From contig NZ_RHNY01000016.1 in assembly GCF_003946345.1 (NCBI RefSeq), forward strand, positions 1-64,000: DNA of 64,000 nucleotides, given 5' to 3'. The notes under the pieces were generated by a model. It saw only the letters and a list, made by a program, of their open reading frames with translations, searched no databases and was not told the origin of the DNA. This document shows positions 1 to 8,048 of this stretch, piece by piece. Numbering within the stretch: position 1 is the first letter of the stretch; each line of letters opens with the position of its first letter. The translations under genes and the position numbers were made by a program. The DNA comes from Levilactobacillus tongjiangensis (GTDB lineage Bacteria > Bacillota > Bacilli > Lactobacillales > Lactobacillaceae).

Positions 1-79
1 GAATACCGGAATGAGGCCGCTTAGAGACAACATAAAATTATATTATTTCGTATGACAACTTGACAGGGACTAGTACAGA

Positions 80-112
80 AGGATGTCTGGCTGCGGCTAG
101 GCATCTTTTTTT
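80..112 (+). terminator. Intrinsic terminator of the gene upstream of engB
   Basis: A G/C-rich stem (GATGTCTGGC pairing with GCTAGGCATC around a short loop) is followed by seven T. It ends a transcript that begins left of the window, so engB probably has its own promoter between here and its start. Confidence 0.75.
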
Positions 113-244
113 GTTTAGGTAAAGCCCGGCCAACCACTCTTTACGGTGGGTCCGTTGGAAAAGTTCCGGGGAATCAATCCTGTGGTGCCAAGTTCTGTGT
201 TAGAATGGTGAAAGATATTTTTTTGGAGAGGATGGCACTACCTA

Positions 245-838
245 ATGCAAGTTAATCATGTGGAATTAGTCATGAGTGCGGTTGACCCCGTACAGTATCC
301 CACCACGGGCTACCCAGAAATCGCGCTGGTGGGACGTTCAAACGTGGGGAAATCCTCACTGACGAACGTGTTGATCAACCGAAATTCTTATGCCCGGACG
401 TCCAGTCAACCTGGGAAGACGCAGACCCTGAACTTTTACAACGTGGAGGATCAACTCTACTTCGTGGACGTTCCCGGTTACGGTTACGCCAAGGTTTCGA
501 AGTCTGAACGGGAAAAATGGGGACAAATGATTGAAACTTACCTGACGCAACGAGATCAGTTGCGGGGAGTTGTTTCATTAATCGATGCCCGGCACGCGCC
601 AACGGAGGCTGATGTGACCATGTACCAGTGGTTAGCTTACTACGAAATTCCAACGCTGATTGTTGCCACTAAGGCTGACAAGATTGCGCGGGGGAAGTGG
701 AACCAAACGGTCAGCCAGATCAAAAAGACATTGAATTTGCCTAACACCGACAACATTGTGATGTTCTCAGCACCTAAGAAGTCGGGTAAGGATGACGTCT
801 GGAACTGGATCGAGCAACAAGCCTTTGGGGAGGAATAG
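245..838 (+). CDS. engB: Ribosome biogenesis GTPase EngB (YsxC/YihA)
   Basis: Essential TrmE-Era-EngA-EngB family GTPase that helps assemble the large ribosomal subunit in the cytosol. The 197 residues carry a complete G domain: P-loop GRSNVGKSS at about residues 29-37, switch II DVPGYG near 76, and the base-specificity motif TKADK near 142. The length is normal for the family. The ATG at 245 gives the typical N-terminus (MxVNxVELVxSAV); the GGAGAGG upstream lies farther away than usual. The next gene starts 3 bases after the stop, so the two are probably co-transcribed. Confidence 0.95.
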   Translation: MQVNHVELVMSAVDPVQYPTTGYPEIALVGRSNVGKSSLTNVLINRNSYARTSSQPGKTQTLNFYNVEDQLYFVDVPGYGYAKVSKSEREKWGQMIETYLTQRDQLRGVVSLIDARHAPTEADVTMYQWLAYYEIPTLIVATKADKIARGKWNQTVSQIKKTLNLPNTDNIVMFSAPKKSGKDDVWNWIEQQAFGEE

Positions 839-840
839 TA

Positions 841-1140
841 GTGGAATTTAATGAATATCAAAAAGCCGCTAACCGGACGTTGTACGGCAACGAACAGGTT
901 CTGACGAATTGCGCGTTGGGCTTAGCTGGTGAGACGGGACAGGTCGTTGACTTGGTTAAGAAATACACGTTTCACGGTCAAGACTTGGATCACGATGCTA
1001 TTGTAAAAGAAATGGGTGACGTTCTCTGGTATTTAAGCCAGATTGCCCAGTGGGCGGACATCGATTTTGACGAGGTCGCACAGGATAACATCAAGCGGTT
1101 AAACGCACGGTACCCTGACGGCTATCAACCGAAACGCTAA
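841..1140 (+). CDS. MazG-like nucleotide pyrophosphohydrolase, small all-alpha type
   Basis: A 99-residue all-alpha NTP pyrophosphatase-like protein, probably a housecleaning hydrolase for non-canonical nucleotides. It starts at GTG with GGGGAGGA close upstream and follows engB by 2 bases. The second metal motif KEMGD is present near residue 60. The first motif reads ETGQ near residue 32, where the family usually has ExxE, so one expected acidic ligand is a glutamine. Activity may therefore be altered, or another acidic residue may substitute. The assignment rests on the motif pattern and on the motif LGLAGE at residues 27-32, which is typical of the family. Confidence 0.8.
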   Translation: MEFNEYQKAANRTLYGNEQVLTNCALGLAGETGQVVDLVKKYTFHGQDLDHDAIVKEMGDVLWYLSQIAQWADIDFDEVAQDNIKRLNARYPDGYQPKR

Positions 1141-1147
1141 AACACAA

Positions 1148-1184
1148 AAAGGACTCACAGCTGTTCGCCGTGAGTCCTTTCTTT
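1148..1184. terminator. Bidirectional terminator between the MazG-like gene and a small minus-strand gene
   Basis: AAAGGACTCAC (1148-1158) pairs perfectly with GTGAGTCCTTT (1170-1180). The A and T flanks let it work for both converging genes. Confidence 0.85.
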
Positions 1185-1188
1185 ACCT

Positions 1189-1377
1189 TTAATCCTGTTC
1201 GTGTTTTTGCTCGTGCTTAACTTTGTCATCCTTAATCAAGCCCTTGCCCCGCTTATCATTCTTGTGAAAATCGTTACTCTTCAAGAATTTATCGCGCTTT
1301 ACGTCCGTGGGGTCCATCTGGGCAAATTTACCGAACATGGAGTCTAGGTCGTCTTGCCGTTTAACCTTTAAGGCCAA
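1189..1377 (-). CDS. Small charged hypothetical protein
   Basis: Unrecognised, very polar 62-residue protein rich in Lys and Asp, with a HEQKHEQD-like tail and no membrane segment or signal. I chose the TTG at 1377 because AAGGAGG sits 8 bases upstream of it on the minus strand. A longer in-frame form starting at ATG 1434 would add 19 residues but lacks a comparable ribosome binding site. It stands alone, convergent with the MazG-like gene and divergent from uvrC. It is probably real because of the strong ribosome binding site and the shared terminator. No function can be given. Confidence 0.6.
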   Translation of the reverse strand: MALKVKRQDDLDSMFGKFAQMDPTDVKRDKFLKSNDFHKNDKRGKGLIKDDKVKHEQKHEQD

Positions 1378-1468
1378 TTCAGCCACCTCCTTGTCTTTTG
1401 CAGTTATTCTAGCAGAATTCTGCGGGTTTGTCATTTAATGTCAGTTTTGGGAGCGGAGGGTGGATTGC

Positions 1469-1497
1469 TTGCACCAAACAGGCATTCGGCTTATACT
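1469..1497 (+). promoter_or_regulatory. Sigma-A promoter of uvrC
   Basis: TTGCAC (1469-1474), a 17-base spacer and TATACT (1492-1497), located 40 bases before the uvrC start. Confidence 0.7.
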
Positions 1498-1536
1498 TTA
1501 TTAGCTAATTATTCATAAAAACGGGAGGGATCATCC

Positions 1537-3354
1537 TTGGCATCAGAATACCTTGAACATAAGTTGGCACTTCTGCCGGGCCTTCCCGGCTGTTACCTCA
1601 TGAAAAATATCAATAGTCAGATTATTTACGTGGGTAAGGCGAAAAACTTAAAGAACCGGGTCCGCTCCTATTTTAAGAGTAGTCATACCGGTAAGACGGC
1701 CCAATTGGTAAGTGAAATTGTTGATTTTGAGACGATCATCACGTCCACTGATAAGGAAGCTTTTTTGCTGGAAATTACCCTGATCCAAAAGCACCAACCC
1801 TATTTCAACATTAAATTAAAGCGGGGGACTGGTTACCCCTACATTAAAATTACCAATGAACGTGATCCACAGTTACTGCTGGTCAGTGACATTCGCAAGG
1901 ACGGGGCCTACTATTTTGGTCCGTATCCGAATGTTTACGCGGCTGAGGAAACGATTCACTTCTTGCAGAAGGTCTATCCCTTGCGACGGTGTACCGGTTA
2001 TCAAGGGCGTCCATGCTTGTACTACCATATGGGGCAGTGCTTGGGGGCTTGTTTCAAAGAGGTGCCCGAGGCCGAGTATGACAAACAGATTCGCAAGATT
2101 AAATCGTTCTTGAATGGTAACGTGGCCCATGCGGAAAAGGATTTGAATCAACGGATGAGCAAGGCAGCAGCCGACATGGAATATGAACGGGCGGCCGATT
2201 TACGTGATCAAATTCGTTATATTGAGGCCACTGTCGAAAAGCAAAAGATCATTTCCAACGATAGTACTCCCCGAGATATTTTTAACTTTTACATGGATAA
2301 AGGGTGGCTGTCGATTCAGGTCTTCTTCATTCGCCAGGCACGGCTGATGAAGCGGGAAAAGCGACTCTTTCCCATCGTCAACACGCCTGAGGAAGAATTA
2401 GCCAGCTTCATTGTGCAATTTTATCAGCGGAAGAATACCGTGTTACCTCGCGAAATCTTGTTACCGGCAAGTGTGGACCACGAGGTTATCGAGGAGCTGC
2501 TCCACGTGCCCGTTAGAACGCCTCAGCGGGGAACCAAGCGGGACTTGCTGGACATGGCAGGTAAGAACGCTAGACTGGTCTTAGAAGAGAAGTTTCGGCT
2601 TCTGGAGCTGGATGAAAGCAAAACAACCGGTGCGATGAAAGAAATTACCGACGCATTAGGTATTGCACCCGGTCATAAGATTGAAGCGTTTGACCACTCC
2701 CATATTCAAGGGGCGGACTTAGTTTCGGCAATGGTCGTGTTCGTTGATGGTCAACCCAATAAGAAGTTATATCGTAAATACAAATTGAAGACGGTGGATC
2801 ACGCGGATGAAACGGCCAGCACACTGGAAGTTATTCGCCGACGTTACGGACGGTTACTAAAGGAAAATAAACCGATGCCCGATCTCATTCTCATGGATGG
2901 GGGCGACATTCAAATGAATGCCGTCAAGGAAGTTTTGGAGGATGAGTTTGACTTGCACATTCCAGTTGCCGGCATGGTCAAGAATGATCACCATAAGACC
3001 GCCGACCTGTTATTTGGTGGGGATGATCACCACATCCATTTGGACCCGAAGAGCCAGGGCTTCTACTTGGTTCAACGAATTCAAGATGAAGTTCACCGTT
3101 TTGCAATTACGTTCCACCGTCAGGTTCACAGTAAGAACTCACTGAGTTCTCGGCTGGACTTGATTCCTGGTGTGGGACCCAAGACACGGACGAAGCTGTT
3201 GAAGAAGTTTGGCTCAACCAAGAAGATTGGCGAGGCTAGTGTGGAAGATTTGCAAGGTCTGGGCATCAGTAAGACGGTCGCACAGATAATTCACGTCACG
3301 CTGGCGACGGAGACCGCGGAGATCAAGAATCCGCGGACACCAACCAAACTTTGA
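1537..3354 (+). CDS. uvrC: Excinuclease ABC subunit C
   Basis: UvrC makes both incisions around a bulky lesion in nucleotide excision repair, after loading by UvrA and UvrB. The 605 residues show the expected order: GIY-YIG nuclease at the N-terminus (GCYLMKN and IIYVGKAKNL within residues 17-40), the UVR helical pair that contacts UvrB near 200-235, the RNase H-like second nuclease (DHSHIQG near 387, DGG near 453), and C-terminal helix-hairpin-helix motifs (LIPGVGPKT near 540). Translation starts at TTG 1537 with GGGAGGGA upstream. The obg promoter overlaps its stop codon. Confidence 0.97.
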   Translation: MASEYLEHKLALLPGLPGCYLMKNINSQIIYVGKAKNLKNRVRSYFKSSHTGKTAQLVSEIVDFETIITSTDKEAFLLEITLIQKHQPYFNIKLKRGTGYPYIKITNERDPQLLLVSDIRKDGAYYFGPYPNVYAAEETIHFLQKVYPLRRCTGYQGRPCLYYHMGQCLGACFKEVPEAEYDKQIRKIKSFLNGNVAHAEKDLNQRMSKAAADMEYERAADLRDQIRYIEATVEKQKIISNDSTPRDIFNFYMDKGWLSIQVFFIRQARLMKREKRLFPIVNTPEEELASFIVQFYQRKNTVLPREILLPASVDHEVIEELLHVPVRTPQRGTKRDLLDMAGKNARLVLEEKFRLLELDESKTTGAMKEITDALGIAPGHKIEAFDHSHIQGADLVSAMVVFVDGQPNKKLYRKYKLKTVDHADETASTLEVIRRRYGRLLKENKPMPDLILMDGGDIQMNAVKEVLEDEFDLHIPVAGMVKNDHHKTADLLFGGDDHHIHLDPKSQGFYLVQRIQDEVHRFAITFHRQVHSKNSLSSRLDLIPGVGPKTRTKLLKKFGSTKKIGEASVEDLQGLGISKTVAQIIHVTLATETAEIKNPRTPTKL

Positions 3355-3379
3355 CGTCACGGTCGTTTGCCGGTATACT
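3351..3379 (+). promoter_or_regulatory. Sigma-A promoter of obg, overlapping the uvrC stop
   Basis: TTGACG (3351-3356), a 17-base spacer and TATACT (3374-3379). The -35 box includes the uvrC stop codon. A leader of about 55 bases follows before obg. Confidence 0.75.
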
Positions 3380-3442
3380 AGCTAGCAGGAATCTTACAGA
3401 GAAAGCAGCGCAGGCTGGTTTAGAAAACGAGGAAAATAAATT

Positions 3443-4738
3443 ATGTTTGTAGATCAAGTTAAAATTAATGTGAAGGCCGGAAACGGTGGGAATGGTATGG
3501 TGGCCTTCCGCCGGGAAAAATTCGTGCCCAATGGTGGTCCCGCTGGGGGCGATGGTGGTCGCGGTGGGAACATCGTGTTCATGGTCGACGAGGGTTTGCG
3601 GACCCTGATGGATTTCCGCTATTCCCGTAAATTCAAGGCAAAAAATGGTGGCAACGGTGCTATCAAGTCAATGACTGGTCGGGGTGCGGATGATACCTTG
3701 ATCAAGGTGCCGCAAGGAACGACCATCATCAATGATGAAACGGGCCAGGTCATTGCCGACCTCGTGGCCAGTGATGATTCAGCTGTCATCGCCCGTGGTG
3801 GCCGTGGTGGCCGTGGTAACATCCACTTTGCATCACCTAAGAACCCCGCACCAGAAATTGCCGAAAACGGTGAACCTGGTGAAGAGTTCGAAGTTCGTTT
3901 GGAATTGAAGGTGTTAGCCGACGTCGGACTGGTTGGATTCCCATCTGTTGGGAAGTCGACCTTACTGTCAACGGTCACGAGTGCCAAGCCTAAGATTGCG
4001 GAGTACCACTTTACGACCTTAGTCCCTAACCTGGGGATGGTGCGGTTACCTGACGGCCAAGACTTTGTGATGGCTGATTTACCTGGTCTGATCGAAGGGG
4101 CCGCTACGGGTATCGGACTGGGCTTCCAATTCTTACGGCACGTTGAACGGACGCGGGTCATTCTGCATCTGATCGATATGAGTGGTTTGGAAGGACGTAA
4201 TCCTTACGATGACTTTGAAAAAATTAATGAAGAGTTGAAGACGTATGATCCAGATATCTTGAAACGACCACAAATTGTGGTTGCTAACAAGATGGATATG
4301 CCGGATTCAGCGGACAACTTAGCGCAATTCAAGGAAGACTTGAAGCAAGATAAGTTGTTGGCTGACACGCCAGAGATTTTTGCCGTTTCTGCGTTGACTC
4401 ACGATGGCTTAACGCCACTGTTGCAACGGACGGCTGTTCTGTTGGCTGAGACACCGAAGTTCCCAGTTAAGCAGCCGGAAGCCCCAACGACCGCAGAGTA
4501 CACGTTCAAACCCGAGGAGAAGTTTACCATCGACCGGGATGAAGATGGTACTTGGGTTCTGGGTGGTGCTGAACTTGAAAAGCTATTCAAGATGACGGAC
4601 ATCAACCATGACGAAAGTCTGTTGCGGTTCACCCGTCAAATGCGTGGTTTGGGCGTGGACAATGGTCTGCGTGACCATGGTGCTCAGAACGGTGACTCTG
4701 TTCGAATCGATGATTTTACATTTGAATATATGGCCTAA
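3443..4738 (+). CDS. obgE: GTPase Obg/CgtA
   Basis: Large essential GTPase that binds the 50S subunit and links ribosome maturation with growth and stress control. The 431 residues have the glycine-rich Obg fold at 1-158 (repeated GGxGG turns), a G domain from about 159 ([22 protein letters not shown]), and the lactobacillus/Bacillus-type C-terminal OCT domain from about 345. The length matches gram-positive Obg. The ATG at 3443 follows GAGGAAAA. It is transcribed from its own promoter and ends in a strong terminator. Confidence 0.97.
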   Translation: MFVDQVKINVKAGNGGNGMVAFRREKFVPNGGPAGGDGGRGGNIVFMVDEGLRTLMDFRYSRKFKAKNGGNGAIKSMTGRGADDTLIKVPQGTTIINDETGQVIADLVASDDSAVIARGGRGGRGNIHFASPKNPAPEIAENGEPGEEFEVRLELKVLADVGLVGFPSVGKSTLLSTVTSAKPKIAEYHFTTLVPNLGMVRLPDGQDFVMADLPGLIEGAATGIGLGFQFLRHVERTRVILHLIDMSGLEGRNPYDDFEKINEELKTYDPDILKRPQIVVANKMDMPDSADNLAQFKEDLKQDKLLADTPEIFAVSALTHDGLTPLLQRTAVLLAETPKFPVKQPEAPTTAEYTFKPEEKFTIDRDEDGTWVLGGAELEKLFKMTDINHDESLLRFTRQMRGLGVDNGLRDHGAQNGDSVRIDDFTFEYMA

Positions 4739-4746
4739 CGAAGAGA

Positions 4747-4789
4747 CGCTACCGTTGTGCTTAACCGCGCAACGGAGCGCCTTTTTTTT
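4747..4789 (+). terminator. Terminator of obg
   Basis: CGCTaCCGTTG (4747-4757) pairs with CAACGGAGCG (4770-4779) with one bulged A, followed by eight T. Confidence 0.85.
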
Positions 4790-4795
4790 GTGGCA

Positions 4796-5352
4796 AAATG
4801 ATTACTCGGATTGGGTGTTGGGGTTTTGTCAAATATAGCGGGAAATTGTCGCCTTACCGTTCGCCAAATTTGGACTGGAACGCGGTGGAAAGGACGGGAC
4901 AAGCCAAAAAGCGGTCTTGCCCCTCGCTTGAAGCCGAAAAACACGTCTTCAAGTCGCCATTTTCAAGAAGAGCACTTGAAAATTCCACGGCTGAGTCCAA
5001 ATTTGACTCACTCTCGGCTACCTAGTGGCGCATCAATAATACTGAGTAAGTTTTGTCATTCAGGCATCTAAGTTGGCCTATTCTCCAAGCACCCGTTTAA
5101 CCGGAGGCGGTCAGAGGTGAAGCCAGCTGTGGCTACGGTGTTAGCCGATTTTCGGCTTACAGCGTGGGACGTGTTTGGAGACTGGTGGTTTTCCTAGGCT
5201 TCAAACCGAGCCGAAGGACCGCTTTTCAGGCCGGAGGCGTTCCCCACAGCAGGCGGAATCTCTGACCGCCACAGGTGGCTGGTAAGACTAATTTTAAGTC
5301 GATAACGCTTTACTATTCTTGGTTTGATAACAGTTTTCGAACTTTCAACCTT
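4796..5352. repeat. Structured intergenic repeat, locus A: back-to-back double module
   Basis: About 555 bases without a credible gene, between convergent obg and the lipoprotein gene. The minus-strand module is closed by AAATTTGGACT (4866-4876) and AGTCCAAATTT (4994-5004). The plus-strand module is closed by GGCGGTCAGAG (5106-5116) and CTCTGACCGCC (5260-5270), with a TTAGCCGA/TCGGCTTA hairpin and a GTTTGGAG/CTTCAAAC hairpin inside. The whole stretch is repeated, inverted, at 45962-46505. The right end from about 5270 to 5352 is also present at locus B. Short open frames inside it have no coding support. Confidence 0.85.
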
Positions 5353-5365
5353 TAGACTTAGGCAC

Positions 5366-5398
5366 CAAAAAAGGACCGTGATTTCACATCACAGTCCT
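5366..5398 (-). terminator. Terminator of the lipoprotein operon
   Basis: On the minus strand, AGGACTGTGAT pairs with ATCACGGTCCT and is followed by six T. Confidence 0.85.
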
Positions 5399-5433
5399 GG
5401 GAAGTAATCTCGGGGATGCCCAAGATTACGCGG

Positions 5434-6183
5434 TTATAGGGTTAATTTTAACCAGCCGGTAGGGCTGACGAGTTGCTTTTGGTCACCATTGTAGGCACCA
5501 GCGAAGGCGATTTTAACCGACTTGAACGTTGGTTTGGTCTTTTGGCCGGCTAATCCGGTCGCCCAAGTGTCTAAGCTTTGACCCGCTGGGATGGTTTTGC
5601 CAGCACTGGCATCGCTCAGCTGGTTGGCGGCGTTTAGCTGGAGGCCCTTGCGGAGGAGCAAACTCTTGATACCGTCGGTGATGAGGTCCTGCTTGCCACG
5701 GTTGGTGATGGTAAATTTGACCTGAATCGTGTAGTAGGGGCTCTGAATCTCTGGCAAATTGAGCGCTTGCGCGGCCATGCGTTTAGCGGCTGCAGTTTTC
5801 GCGGTGTTTTTAATCAATCGGACGGTAGTGACCTTGTAGGTTAACTTACCACTCTTGATGGTGGCCGCTCGGTGAGCAACTTCACTTAACTGAACCTTGG
5901 TACCGACCTTGTCGTAGGTGAATTGGCCAGCCTTCTTGAGGTTGCCGGATTTTACGTAACTAGGACTGGTGAGTTGATTTTTCTTGGGCTTGTACGTCTG
6001 GGCTTCTTTAGAAGACGAAGAGGTGGAGACGGCTGCATCTGGTTTCGGGGCGCTATAGTGACTGGATTTTGAAGAACTATCCTTAAAACTAGCCGTGCTC
6101 TTTGATGCATTTGACTGACAGCCTGCCAATCCGAGGGCGAGAACACTCAGCGCTGCAAATAGCGTGATTTTGAAATAACGCAT
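5434..6183 (-). CDS. Lipoprotein with a C-terminal DUF4352-like (telokin-like) domain
   Basis: Predicted surface lipoprotein of 249 residues. The N-terminus is a type II signal peptide with lipobox LAGC and the lipidated Cys at residue 22. A Ser/Lys-rich linker (about 23-75) is followed by a beta-rich domain (about 85-249) whose pattern YYTIQVKFTITNRGKQDL resembles the extracellular DUF4352/telokin-like fold. No catalytic residues are evident. I use the ATG at 6183, which has AAAGGAG 8 bases upstream; a longer open frame exists but would bury the signal peptide. It lies 13 bases after the preceding small gene, so they form an operon. Function unknown. Confidence 0.8.
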   Translation of the reverse strand: MRYFKITLFAALSVLALGLAGCQSNASKSTASFKDSSSKSSHYSAPKPDAAVSTSSSSKEAQTYKPKKNQLTSPSYVKSGNLKKAGQFTYDKVGTKVQLSEVAHRAATIKSGKLTYKVTTVRLIKNTAKTAAAKRMAAQALNLPEIQSPYYTIQVKFTITNRGKQDLITDGIKSLLLRKGLQLNAANQLSDASAGKTIPAGQSLDTWATGLAGQKTKPTFKSVKIAFAGAYNGDQKQLVSPTGWLKLTL

Positions 6184-6196
6184 GGTAAAACTCCTT

Positions 6197-6472
6197 TCAT
6201 CCAAGTAGAATTTGATGTGGCACCAAGCGGTACCCGTAGAGGCGCTGTGGTGGGGTTTGTTCAATGAAGAGGCTGGCCTGTTGGTTGACCTGTTGGCTCC
6301 GGGTACGGAACTGATCAAGCGTTAGGGGGTGGCCGCTACCGGTCACTAAGCGAAGTTGATTGGCACTAGTTTGCAGATCGACAATGGGGACACGGTTACC
6401 AGCATGCTCCCAGTAGAGCCCGAGCCCCGGATGTAGGTCGATCGTTGAGAGATTAAAATCAATGAGACGCAT
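6197..6472 (-). CDS. Hypothetical protein, first gene of the lipoprotein operon
   Basis: Unrecognised soluble protein of 91 residues without signal peptide or membrane segment. It is moderately hydrophobic, with several Leu/Gln-rich stretches (TSANQLRLVT, SQQVNQQASLF). The ATG at 6472 has GGAGGTGG upstream, a strong ribosome binding site. On the minus strand TATACT lies about 30 bases farther upstream, with a weaker TTAGGG -35 at 18-base spacing. Tight spacing to the lipoprotein gene implies joint expression. Confidence 0.65.
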   Translation of the reverse strand: MRLIDFNLSTIDLHPGLGLYWEHAGNRVPIVDLQTSANQLRLVTGSGHPLTLDQFRTRSQQVNQQASLFIEQTPPQRLYGYRLVPHQILLG

Positions 6473-6576
6473 AGGACCACCTCCACAATCGTTAGCTTAA
6501 CCTTAGTATACCGAACTTTGCGAGGGAACCCTAATGAATTATTTGCTAAAATCAGGTCGGGTTCGCGCCGGAAAAG

Positions 6577-6605
6577 TTGCGGTTTAGGCAAAAATCCCCT
6601 AAAAT
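6577..6605 (+). promoter_or_regulatory. Probable promoter of rnz
   Basis: TTGCGG (6577-6582), 17 bases, TAAAAT (6600-6605), 39 bases before the rnz start. Confidence 0.55.
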
Positions 6606-6644
6606 AGTGGACGGACTTTAATTATAGAATAGGAACGAAAAAAT

Positions 6645-7598
6645 ATGGAAATTGAATTTTTAGGAACGGGCGCCGGTTCACCGGGAAAGTTTCGCAATGT
6701 GTCTAGCACAGCATTACGCTTGCTGGACGAACGAAACTCGGTGTGGTTGTTCGACGTGGGTGAAGCCACCCAGCACCAAATTTTGCGGACGACTTTAAAG
6801 CCGCGTAAAATTGATAAAATTTTTATTACCCACTTGCATGGTGACCACATTTTTGGACTGCCGGGCTTGTTGAGTAGTCGGTCGTTTCAGGGCGGAAATT
6901 CTGCGCTGACAATCTACGGACCTAAGGGTATTCGGGACTTCGTAGAGGTTAGTATGCGGGTCTCTGAGACCAAGTTGTCCTACAAGATTCATTACCAAGA
7001 AATCGCTGCGGATGGGTTAGTCTTTGAAGACGATAAGTTTCAAGTCTACGCGCAGCACCTGGATCATAAGATTGAATGTTTCGGGTACCGCGTGGTTGAG
7101 AAAGACCACCCGGGTGAACTGCAGGTTGATAAGTTGCGGGAAGCTAAGATTCCGTCAGGACCAGTGTACGGTAAGTTGAAGTTGGGCGAAACGGTAACCT
7201 TACCAGATGGGCGGACCATTAACGGTCAGGACTTCCTCGGGCCAGCCCAACCAGGCCGAATCGTGGCATTATTGGGAGATACGCGTCAGACCAAGAATGC
7301 AGAACGGTTGGCGAAGGATGCCGACGTGTTAGTTCATGAAAGTACGTTTGCCAAGGGTGAAAGTAAGTTAGCGCGGTCGTATTACCACTCCACCAACATC
7401 CAAGCGGCTGAACTGGCTAAGCGGATGCACGTGAAGATGCTCCTGTTGAACCATATTTCGGCGCGCTACACCGGGAAGATGGCGCAAGACCTACAACACC
7501 AGGCACGAGAAATTTTCCATAACACACGGGTCGTTAAGGACTTTGATGAAGTGGATGTGCCGTTTCAAAAATTGACCACAAAGGGTGATGAGCAATGA
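6645..7598 (+). CDS. rnz: Ribonuclease Z
   Basis: Zinc-dependent endonuclease that trims tRNA precursors lacking an encoded CCA at the 3' end. The 317 residues form a metallo-beta-lactamase fold: the metal motif [11 protein letters not shown] lies at about 62-72, further ligands lie in LLGDTRQ (about 210) and LLNHISARY (about 268), and GTGAGSPG near the N-terminus is typical of the family. Length is normal. The stop overlaps the next start by 4 bases (ATGA), so the two genes are translationally coupled. Confidence 0.96.
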   Translation: MEIEFLGTGAGSPGKFRNVSSTALRLLDERNSVWLFDVGEATQHQILRTTLKPRKIDKIFITHLHGDHIFGLPGLLSSRSFQGGNSALTIYGPKGIRDFVEVSMRVSETKLSYKIHYQEIAADGLVFEDDKFQVYAQHLDHKIECFGYRVVEKDHPGELQVDKLREAKIPSGPVYGKLKLGETVTLPDGRTINGQDFLGPAQPGRIVALLGDTRQTKNAERLAKDADVLVHESTFAKGESKLARSYYHSTNIQAAELAKRMHVKMLLLNHISARYTGKMAQDLQHQAREIFHNTRVVKDFDEVDVPFQKLTTKGDEQ

Positions 7599-7984
7599 AA
7601 AATCAATGGCGAATTGTACTCACAATTTTATTGGTGATTGTAGTCGCGGTATTTGCAATTCTAAACTTGGATAGCGTGCCGGTTTCCTTTGGTTTTACGA
7701 CGGTTCACTGGCCACTGATTCTGGTTTTATTGGTATCGATTCTAATCGGTGCGGTGCTGATGATCCTCTTTTCGAGCATCAACGCCTTTCAACACAATCG
7801 GGCTTATAAGGAACTGGCGAAGACCAGTGATGACCGTATTGCGGCATTGAACGCCGATAATGAACGTTTGACGAAGCGCCTGCAAAATTCAAAGAGTAAG
7901 CAGGTCGCTGGTCAACAAGAAAAACAGATTCAGGACCTGAAAGCCCAGATTACCGACTTACAGGAAAAATTAGCAACTAAATAG
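7595..7984 (+). CDS. LapA/DUF1049-family membrane protein with coiled coil
   Basis: Small membrane protein of 129 residues. Two hydrophobic helices (about 7-25 and 35-58) resemble the LapA (lipopolysaccharide assembly protein A) domain, and the tail from about 73 is a charged coiled coil ending in DLQEKLATK. In gram-positive bacteria the role is not established. It overlaps rnz by 4 bases and precedes recJ, separated by a terminator-like hairpin. Confidence 0.75.
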   Translation: MKNQWRIVLTILLVIVVAVFAILNLDSVPVSFGFTTVHWPLILVLLVSILIGAVLMILFSSINAFQHNRAYKELAKTSDDRIAALNADNERLTKRLQNSKSKQVAGQQEKQIQDLKAQITDLQEKLATK

Positions 7985-7994
7985 CTTACGAACG

Positions 7995-8034
7995 AAAGAG
8001 TGGTGCCGTTGACACCGCTCTTTACCGTTTTTTT
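7995..8034 (+). terminator. Terminator after the LapA-like gene
   Basis: AAAGAGtGGTG (7995-8005) pairs with CACCgCTCTTT (8013-8023). The T run starts a few bases later (8028), so termination may be partial and recJ could receive read-through. Confidence 0.6.
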
Positions 8035-8048
8035 AAGGAAAGGATGGT

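Noticed and set aside
4798-5071. Overlapping open frames of 75-86 codons after obg
   Set aside because: They lie inside repeat locus A, overlap each other, have no ribosome binding site and are not kept in the second copy at 46 kb.
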